DNA of 57,239 nucleotides from Scytonema sp. UIC 10036 (GTDB taxonomy: Bacteria; Cyanobacteriota; Cyanobacteriia; Cyanobacteriales; Nostocaceae): NCBI RefSeq assembly GCF_009725235.1, contig NZ_WJFC01000075.1, positions 1-57,239 on the forward strand, in the 5' to 3' direction. The translations under genes were made by a program, and so were the position numbers. This document shows positions 50,855 to 57,239 of this stretch, piece by piece (the first letter of the stretch is position 1; each line of letters opens with the position of its first letter). A model generated the notes under the pieces. That model ran no database searches and was not told the DNA's origin. It saw only the letters and a program-made list of their open reading frames with translations.

Positions 50855-52684
50855 TTAAAAGTTTTCGTACTTCGCAATGGCATCCTTCATCTTGTCTAAT
50901 ACTTCTGGCATAGGCATACTACCTAATTCTCCTGAAGCTCTAGTACGGATACTGAGAGTATTAGTTTCTACCTCTTTTGCTCCCACCACTGCCATGACGG
51001 GAATTTTTTCTTTCTCAGCATTGCGAATCAGTTTACCAAGGCGATCGCCAGTGGTATCCACTTCTGCACGAATACCCAACATTTTCATTTTTGCTGCCAC
51101 ATCCTTTGCATAATCCAGTTGTCCTTCTCCCACTGGCAACAATCTAGCTTGTATTGGGGACAACCACAAAGGAAAATCGCCTGCATACTCTTCAATCAAG
51201 ATACCGATCAGCCGTTCTAGGGAACCGAAAGGCGCACGGTGAATCATAACTGGGCGTTTGCGGACTCCATCTTCTGCCACATATTCCAAATCAAACCTTT
51301 CTGGCAGGTTATAATCTACTTGCACCGTTCCCAACTGCCACTCTCGTTCCAAAGCGTCACTGAAAATAAAGTCAAGCTTGGGACCGTAAAAAGCCGCTTC
51401 TCCAATTCCCAAAAAATGCTCCATTCCTAACTGTTCCACAGCACGCTGAATGGCACCTTCTGCTTTTTCCCAAACATCATCCGAACCAATATATTTATCG
51501 CTCGCCGGATCGCGGAAACTCAGTCTAGCTTTAAAGTTTTTCAGTTGCAGTTTGTTAAAGACAGACAAAATCAAATCCACAACATTGAGAAACTCACTAT
51601 CCAACTGTTCTGGCGTTACAAATAAGTGAGAATCATCAACCGTGAAACCCCTCACCCTTGTCAAACCACCCAATTCCCCAGATTGTTCGTAACGGTAAAC
51701 CGTTCCAAACTCTGCCAACCGCATTGGGAGTTCTCTATAAGAACGCAAATCGCTCTTATAGATTTGGATGTGAAACGGACAATTCATCGGCTTGAGGACG
51801 AAACCTTGCTCTTGTTGTTCGGCTTCTTCATCCTCCGCCATCAAAGGGAACATATCTTCTTTATACTTCTGCCAGTGCCCGGAGGTTTTAAATAAGTCAA
51901 CTCTAGCGATGTGAGGAGTCACTACTGGCAAATACCCGCGTTTTAGTTGCTCTTGTTTCAGGAACTCTTCTAAAAGACTCCTCAACAAGGTTCCCTTTGG
52001 CGTCCATAATGGTAACCCCGGTCCCACCAAGTCAGAAAAGATAAATAATCCCAGTTCTTTACCCAGTCTCCGGTGATCTCGTCGTAGTGCTTCTTCCTTA
52101 CGCCGCTTATATTCGGCGAGTTGTTCTGGTGTTTCCCAAGCTGTCGCGTATATCCGTTGTAACTGTGCTCTATTTTCATCTCCACGCCAATAAGCACCTG
52201 CAACACTTTCCAATTCAATTGCTTTTGGGTTAAGCTCCTTTGTATTTTCCACGTGAGGTCCGGCGCACAAATCCCACCATTCATTTCCTAGATGGTAAAT
52301 TGTAATCGGTTCCTCTTTAATGTCTGCTAAGATTTCCAACTTATATGGTTCGTTAATTTCTTTAATACGGCGTTCAGCTTCTTCTCGGCTAACTTCTTCC
52401 CGAATAACTGGTAACTTTTTATTAATTAACTTTACCATTTCTTTATAAATGGCTTTCAAATCCTGTTCTGAGAAGGGATCGGGGTTGTCGAAGTCATAAT
52501 AAAAGCCGTTCTCAATCCAAGGACCGATTGTAACTTGCGCCTTAGGAAACAGCTTTTGTACAGCCATTGCCATAACGTGAGAGGCAGTGTGGCGAATTTT
52601 TTTGAGAGTTTCTGACTCGCTGGTACGCGGCAAATATACTATCTTCTCAGGTTTTTCCAGTTTATTAGATGATTCTGGCGGCAT
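50855..52684 (-). CDS. thrS: Threonine-tRNA ligase
   Basis: A 609-residue class II aminoacyl-tRNA synthetase that charges tRNA-Thr. It contains the editing-like N-terminal domain (RHTASHVMAMAVQKLFP; HxxxH-type pattern), motif 2 (RYEQSGELGGLTRVRGFTVDD), zinc-binding Cys/His residues (MNCPFHIQIY and later His), motif 3 (GSLERLIGILIEEY) and the anticodon-binding C-terminus. It lacks the N-terminal TGS domain found in many bacterial ThrRS enzymes, as is usual for cyanobacteria. It is monocistronic. Confidence 0.96.
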   Translation of the reverse strand: MPPESSNKLEKPEKIVYLPRTSESETLKKIRHTASHVMAMAVQKLFPKAQVTIGPWIENGFYYDFDNPDPFSEQDLKAIYKEMVKLINKKLPVIREEVSREEAERRIKEINEPYKLEILADIKEEPITIYHLGNEWWDLCAGPHVENTKELNPKAIELESVAGAYWRGDENRAQLQRIYATAWETPEQLAEYKRRKEEALRRDHRRLGKELGLFIFSDLVGPGLPLWTPKGTLLRSLLEEFLKQEQLKRGYLPVVTPHIARVDLFKTSGHWQKYKEDMFPLMAEDEEAEQQEQGFVLKPMNCPFHIQIYKSDLRSYRELPMRLAEFGTVYRYEQSGELGGLTRVRGFTVDDSHLFVTPEQLDSEFLNVVDLILSVFNKLQLKNFKARLSFRDPASDKYIGSDDVWEKAEGAIQRAVEQLGMEHFLGIGEAAFYGPKLDFIFSDALEREWQLGTVQVDYNLPERFDLEYVAEDGVRKRPVMIHRAPFGSLERLIGILIEEYAGDFPLWLSPIQARLLPVGEGQLDYAKDVAAKMKMLGIRAEVDTTGDRLGKLIRNAEKEKIPVMAVVGAKEVETNTLSIRTRASGELGSMPMPEVLDKMKDAIAKYENF

Positions 52685-53686
52685 CGGCTATAAAATAATT
52701 GGCGAAACGATCGAACTGTTAACTTATGAGTTAAATTTATAACAAATATTACTAATTATAATACACTTTTATTTTCCTCTTGTCAGCTTTTATTTGTTGT
52801 CAGTTGCGAACCTTAGTATCTCAATATAACCATTTTTGAGTGCTTTCATTCATTGTTTAACAACTATTAAGTCATTCATAGAATCTAACCCTATATAGTT
52901 GCTTTTCGCTCGTGACTCTGATAATAGTGGGGTAGATGTTCTAGTTTTCCCATTATCAACACAGCCCCTATCGAGCTGGCTCAACTTGATAAGTATGCTA
53001 TGCACTCTCCTGATTTGTAAGCTTGCAAGCTAAATATGACTGGTTGAATAGCTGTGGGTTTATTTTTATAAACCCAACTGCTTGATTGATTTTTAATAAA
53101 GAGTTAACACAATGTTATAAGTAATGGTTCTGACTAATTTTAGATTTTTACAACATTTTACTATTAACAGGAGTCAACCACTCAACTGCCCTCTCGGTTC
53201 TGGTAAGTTTTCATCGTTTATATATAAGTTTAACTTAACTTATTGTTAACTAATAATTATAAGGCTATTTATCCCCGTATTAGGGGGCTGAGACTCAGGG
53301 CTGGGGAGAAATGGCGGCAAGATCTAGCTGTCAAACCCCCAACTTTTTAAGGAAGCCAGGGTTTTGACTAACCCGCAACTCTCAGTTTTCTGAGAATTAG
53401 TAAAATATTTTCAAACTTTTAAAACCCTTAAAGAACTGATACTGTGTATTTTATGAGATAGGTATATGCGGCAATTGCTGGCAATCTTGCCCGGAGTATT
53501 CATGGTTTTTTTAAGATCCCCCTGCGGAATCTGTACAACTGCCTTTAAGACTTTATATAATAGAACAACTGTAGCTAATGTTACAGATTCTGGAAAATCT
53601 CCGACTTATGAAAGAGATTTAAAAAATGTTAAGAATCTTAAATAGAGTTAATATTAGTATGAAAGTTAAGAATATGCTTCTCATTT
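52685..53686. other. 1-kb intergenic region with possible small RNA
   Basis: No protein gene is evident in about 1000 bases. Features: the hairpin GGGTTTAT-TTTT-ATAAACCC (53056-53075); a G-rich block at about 53281-53340 with GAGACTCAGGG and CAAACCCCC; and the hairpin TCTCAG-TTTT-CTGAGA (53380-53395). AT-rich promoter-like stretches precede the G-rich block. A small RNA or a long leader for the DUF2605 gene is possible, but I recognise no known RNA family here. Confidence 0.45.
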
Positions 53687-54025
53687 ATGCAAGACTCTAA
53701 TCTATCGGAATCGGAGTTGCTCAAAACGGTTTTGCAACCACTATTAGAAGATTTTCAGTATTGGTTTGCGCGATCGCGCAACTTTTTGGAAACAGAGCAG
53801 CTTTCATTTATGAGTCCAACTGAACAATCAGACTTACTGATGAAAGTCAAGCAAGCACAAGCGGAAGTAAACACGGCTAAGATGTTATTTACAGCAACTG
53901 ACAGCAAAGTAGGAATTGATATGGCAACGTTAGTACCTTGGCATCAATTGGTCTCGCAATGCTGGAATGTAGCCATGCGCTTCCGTCAAATGCGAGATAA
54001 TGAACAGCATAGAGACAGCATATAA
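53687..54025 (+). CDS. DUF2605 protein
   Basis: A 112-residue cyanobacterial protein of the DUF2605 family. It is helical: LLKTVLQPLLEDFQYWFARSR near residue 9, then QSDLLMKVKQAQAEVNTAK and MATLVPWHQLVSQCWNVAMR. The function is unknown. It lies 190 bases before the DUF2973 gene on the same strand; the two families are often neighbours in cyanobacteria and may act together. Confidence 0.8.
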   Translation: MQDSNLSESELLKTVLQPLLEDFQYWFARSRNFLETEQLSFMSPTEQSDLLMKVKQAQAEVNTAKMLFTATDSKVGIDMATLVPWHQLVSQCWNVAMRFRQMRDNEQHRDSI

Positions 54026-54215
54026 GTCAAGATTCCTTAACATTTTGGTCAAGGCAATGTGTATATTATGCTACTTTTCTTTTTTCTGAGTTAAAAATTC
54101 TCATTTTTATGAATACTAGCGCACCTAAAGTGCGTCAAGCATTTGGCATCTTTGGCATTCACGGACTGCATTTAAAAACTCATCATTAAAATTAGCTACT
54201 TCTGGAGGAAAAACA

Positions 54216-54521
54216 ATGTTGCACCTACTTTACATTTTTGCTTTTACCTTACTAGCTTTCATAGCGGTTGCAAATTTAATTCGCAATTTGATTTTATTTA
54301 GTTTTGATAGAGAGCGAGTGTATCCACCAAAATCAGTATCTTTAGGAGAGCGGAACACTCATAAATCCTTTACACCGCACCCAGAATTACTGGATGCGTC
54401 AGGTAACTTAATCAGAGAACCATTGTTAGTCATGCGATCGATCAACGTTGACGACGCCCGTCAAAAACTTGATGCACTTTACGAAGCATCCCCAGGACAA
54501 AAAATTGAGAAAGAAGAATAA
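54216..54521 (+). CDS. DUF2973 protein
   Basis: A 101-residue cyanobacterial protein of the DUF2973 family with a single N-terminal membrane span (LLYIFAFTLLAFIAVANLI). The conserved C-terminal part is HPELLDASGNLIREPLLVMR, then DDARQKLDALYEASPG. The strong GGAGG before the ATG supports the start. The function is unknown; it is probably a membrane-associated partner of the DUF2605 protein. Confidence 0.8.
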   Translation: MLHLLYIFAFTLLAFIAVANLIRNLILFSFDRERVYPPKSVSLGERNTHKSFTPHPELLDASGNLIREPLLVMRSINVDDARQKLDALYEASPGQKIEKEE

Positions 54522-54534
54522 GTTATGAATTATG

Positions 54535-54577
54535 AATTATGAATTATGAAATTTTTGAAAATTCATAATTCATAATT
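54535..54577. terminator. Long AT-rich palindrome between convergent genes
   Basis: AATTATGAATTATGAA (54535-54550) and TTCATAATTCATAATT (54562-54577) form a perfect 16-bp stem with an 11-base loop. It sits between the DUF2973 stop and the convergent debranching-enzyme stop, so it could end both transcripts. The repeated TTATGAA unit is also typical of a dispersed repeat. Confidence 0.6.
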
Positions 54578-54593
54578 TATCATTCATAATTCT

Positions 54594-56873
54594 TTAGGCT
54601 TCAATTACGACTCGAAGGTTACCGCGTTTCTTAGCAACGCGGCAAGCTGTTGTACTTCCGGAACGCTCAAATTCTAGATCGAGGATTGTACCACCAACGC
54701 GCAAATTGTGTAGGGACAGACGATTTATCGACTCCGGTAAGGCAGGGTCGATAATTCGCAAGCAATTGTTGGGAGCATCCGGCACTAAGTTGACTATCAT
54801 TTGCAGCAGTTGGAAAATGCTGCCAGTAGCCCAAGCCTGAGGCGTACAAGCAACAGGATACTGCACTGGGGCATTATCCCCGTTGCGCTCGTAGCCGCAG
54901 AATAACTCTGGAGGACGACCATAGGGCTGCTGGTTAGTCATGTCGAATAAGCCCTCAAAAAGTTCCAAGGCTTGGTCAATCAAACCGAGGGAACGCAAAC
55001 CCATGGCAATGAGGGAATTATCGTGGGGCCAAACCGAACCAATATGATAGCCCATGGGATTGTAAGCAGGTGATAAGCTACTTAAAGTACGAATACCCCA
55101 ACCATTAAACATATCCGGACCGCGCAATCGTTCGGCAACACTGTATGCTTTTTCGTGAGTAAATATTCCTAAATGCAAGCAGTGACCGGGATTTGAGGTG
55201 ATGCTATCTACATGAATGCCATCCCCATCCAAAGCCAAAGCACAAAAATCTTGGTCTTCCATCCAAAAGTCTCTGTTGAAGCGAAGCTTGAGATTTCTGG
55301 CTTCTTCCATCCATCGATCTGATAAATCTATGCGCTTCTTCATCCTAGCAATTTCTGCTAAGCGTATTTTGGCAGCATAAACATAAGCTTGTACTTCACA
55401 AAGGGAAATCGGTCCGTTAGCCAACTCTCCTTTGCGGTTAACAATACAATCTCCAGAATCTTTCCACCCTTGGTTGGCAAGCCCCTTTTTAGATTTGCGA
55501 TAGTAGCTGAGATAACCCGTGTTTTTCATACTGCGGTCAACCCAATCCATTGCCTGGAGTGCATTTGACCAAAGCTGTTCTAAAGTCTCTCCATCATGAG
55601 TCCAAGCGTAATACTCAGCATATAGCATCAACCACAGGGGAGTGGCATCCACCGTACCGTAGTAAGGTGTGTGAGGAATTTCCTGACAGCGTGCCAATTC
55701 TCCAAAACGCAACTCGTGTAACATCTTACCCGGTTCTTCGTCTCGGCGATCGTCGTGTACTTTTCCTTGGTAATTTGCCAGTATGTATAGAGTTTCCTTA
55801 GCAATCTGAGGATTCAACATCAAGGTTTGAGAAGCCGTAATGATGGAGTCTCTGCCAAACAGCGCGGAGAACCAAGGTACGCCTGCGGAAACAGTCTTGT
55901 ATTTACCAAAAGATTGGCGTAATAAATACATATCCTGTTCGGCACGCTCAATAATTCGATTAAAATAGCTTTTATCCGAGCGAATTTGTGTAATTTGATG
56001 CACCCAGTTTTGCTCTTCCATCAACTCAGAAGCTTTTGCCTGTCCTAAGGTGATAGCAGCACTGACTGTAGAACTCGATTGGTTGTTGGTTAATAAATTC
56101 ACTCGATAGCCCAACTTTTGGGTTTCGTGGGAAGCCAATTCCAATCTCCAAATAGCAGTATACCCTTTGAAAGTGTCTGGTTGCCGATGCTGGAATTGAA
56201 TGCGGGATTCCATCACCAAATTGTCAAGACCTTGATAGGCAAGTGAGAGTGATTGTTCCTTATGCGTTGGGTTTTGAGTTTGTGCAAGAACGCCTTCAAG
56301 AGACGATGTTTCCTCCTGTGCGTCCTCTACCTGCCGCAAAAGTTTTCCCCTATTGTCGCGGCTATAGCCACGGACTTCAAAGAGATCGGCAAAATCTGCT
56401 TCAAAGCTGATACTGAGTTCAACAGAAATAGAAGTTGTGCTATAATTTGAAACTTCCAATTCTTCAAAGAGAGCGCCATTCAGTACAAATTCCCGACGAA
56501 TCCCTAATGTGTCTGGTCTCAAGCGATCGTCTATTCTGGGGTTGGTACATAAGACTGACAGTGAAAATCCTTTGTCGGCTGTACTGCTCAGGAGTACGGG
56601 GGAATGTCCTTCAATTTGCAATTCCAAACGGCTGAGGAATCGCGTATCACTGCAAAACAGCCCCAAACTCGGACCGTCATTTAACCCGCAACCAGAGACA
56701 TTTCCAAGAGTGTCTGTTATAAAAAATAAATCATCGTCTTTAACCGTCAACGTTGGCTGCGGTTTTTCACTGATTACGCAGGGCCACTCTGAAATAGGGA
56801 CTTGGTCAGCAGGAACAAAGGTTTTTCCGTCCAGAACAATTTTATCCGGGGTCATGAGGGTATCCGGTGTCAT
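54594..56873 (-). CDS. Amylo-alpha-1,6-glucosidase (glycogen debranching type)
   Basis: A 759-residue glycoside hydrolase of the amylo-alpha-1,6-glucosidase type (GH133-like). The N-terminal ~300 residues form the beta-rich domain with the SGCGLNDGPSLGLFCSDTRFL motif. The (alpha/alpha)6 catalytic domain follows, with GVPWFSALFGRDSIIT, WLMLYAEYYAWTHDG and IGSVWPHDNSLIAMGL, which hold acidic candidates for catalysis. Related enzymes trim alpha-1,6 branches of glycogen; in cyanobacteria some are expressed in heterocysts or under nitrogen stress. Its length matches the family. It is convergent to the DUF2973 gene. Confidence 0.88.
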   Translation of the reverse strand: MTPDTLMTPDKIVLDGKTFVPADQVPISEWPCVISEKPQPTLTVKDDDLFFITDTLGNVSGCGLNDGPSLGLFCSDTRFLSRLELQIEGHSPVLLSSTADKGFSLSVLCTNPRIDDRLRPDTLGIRREFVLNGALFEELEVSNYSTTSISVELSISFEADFADLFEVRGYSRDNRGKLLRQVEDAQEETSSLEGVLAQTQNPTHKEQSLSLAYQGLDNLVMESRIQFQHRQPDTFKGYTAIWRLELASHETQKLGYRVNLLTNNQSSSTVSAAITLGQAKASELMEEQNWVHQITQIRSDKSYFNRIIERAEQDMYLLRQSFGKYKTVSAGVPWFSALFGRDSIITASQTLMLNPQIAKETLYILANYQGKVHDDRRDEEPGKMLHELRFGELARCQEIPHTPYYGTVDATPLWLMLYAEYYAWTHDGETLEQLWSNALQAMDWVDRSMKNTGYLSYYRKSKKGLANQGWKDSGDCIVNRKGELANGPISLCEVQAYVYAAKIRLAEIARMKKRIDLSDRWMEEARNLKLRFNRDFWMEDQDFCALALDGDGIHVDSITSNPGHCLHLGIFTHEKAYSVAERLRGPDMFNGWGIRTLSSLSPAYNPMGYHIGSVWPHDNSLIAMGLRSLGLIDQALELFEGLFDMTNQQPYGRPPELFCGYERNGDNAPVQYPVACTPQAWATGSIFQLLQMIVNLVPDAPNNCLRIIDPALPESINRLSLHNLRVGGTILDLEFERSGSTTACRVAKKRGNLRVVIEA

Positions 56874-57239
56874 CAGCTAATATCCGTGTGTATAGGTCTA
56901 CTTGTTTTTCGCGTTCGCATCAGCGTCAACAGGACAAAAGACGCCAATCCGAACTGATTTGAGCCACTGAGTCAAAATAATAATTGCATACACCTGATTT
57001 TCTTACCCCACCCTAGCCCTCCCCTTATAAAGGGGAGGGAACTAGATTTCTTGTTTCCCCCTTTATAAGGGGGGATTAAGGGGGGTAATCCAACTGTTCG
57101 GGAATTGTAAATTCAATTTCCCCCCTTTATAAGGGGGGATTAAGGGGGGTAGGGGGCTATGTGTAAGTCCTATTTATCAATATTTATTTCTTACAAATTT
57201 TATAAGAAGAGTGACATATGAGATTTTGAGCAAATATTT
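56874..57239. other. Terminal intergenic region with dispersed repeats
   Basis: No gene is seen up to the window edge. The debranching gene's promoter should be here, on the minus strand. A C-run/G-run repeat cluster fills 57005-57155. Confidence 0.5.
57005..57155. repeat. Three-unit C-run/G-run palindromic repeat cluster
   Basis: CCCTCCCCTTATAAAGGGGAG, then two copies of the CCCCCTTTATAAGGGGGGATT unit with trailing AAGGGGGGTA, separated by about 30 unique bases. It has the same order of units as the cluster at 19041-19151, so whole clusters, not only single units, have been copied. Confidence 0.75.

Overview
The window looks like chromosomal DNA of a filamentous, probably heterocyst-forming (Nostocales-type) cyanobacterium. 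The pointers are many GCGATCGC (HIP1) octamers, heptanucleotide short tandem repeats between genes, dispersed C/G-run palindromes, a DevBCA-type exporter, a giant Ser/Thr-kinase/ATPase/histidine-kinase fusion, cyanobacterial-only families (DUF2605, DUF2973, DUF4278, Mo-nitrogenase C-terminal domain) and a PEP-CTERM secreted esterase. No rRNA, tRNA, CRISPR array or complete insertion sequence was seen.

Layout. 0.4-6.3 kb: glycosyltransferase, secreted GH10 xylanase, DUF2085 membrane protein, and the bifunctional arginine dihydrolase/ornithine cyclodeaminase (ArgZ/AgrE), which has two tandem NtcA-type sites upstream. 7-11.3 kb: a TetR-type regulator (with a ribbon-helix-helix-like tail) divergent from a devBCA exporter operon, with palindromes in the shared promoter. 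11.3-22 kb: a decay-prone stretch with remnants of a tyrosine recombinase and an ABC-2/M1-aminopeptidase fusion, small hypotheticals, a second ABC exporter, a GDSL esterase, rsgA, DUF4870, an ABM-fold protein and an LCM-type methyltransferase. 22.2-34.5 kb: a compact seven-gene minus-strand operon, the most interesting part. 34.8-42 kb: a possible abortive-infection-like gene, AraC regulator, Tat-type SDR, TPR protein, small proteins, GNAT and FMN-barrel proteins. 42.4-48.3 kb: the giant hybrid kinase, preceded by a scrap of a paralogue. 48.5-57.2 kb: PrxQ/BCP peroxiredoxin, two toxin-antitoxin pairs, thrS, a DUF2605/DUF2973 pair and a glycogen-debranching-type glucosidase.

The seven-gene operon runs vWA protein, PP2C phosphatase, protein kinase with zinc ribbon, SF1 (UPF1/DNA2-like) helicase, winged-helix protein of unknown function, McrB-like AAA+ ATPase with about 330 residues of coiled coil, and a DUF2357/McrC-like protein ending in a cysteine-rich zinc-binding tail. 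Genes overlap by 1-4 nt or are separated by at most 25 nt, so they are probably co-transcribed. The first three form a TerY-phosphorylation (TerY-P) triad. The coiled-coil McrB homologue with a McrC-like partner and a helicase resembles the recently proposed coiled-coil nuclease tandem (CoCoNuT) type IV restriction-like systems. I infer a phospho-regulated nucleic-acid-targeting defence system; its unusual points are the missing obvious nuclease motif and the unassigned winged-helix component. Two same-orientation copies of a small gene, one frameshifted, flank this block and could mediate its gain or loss.
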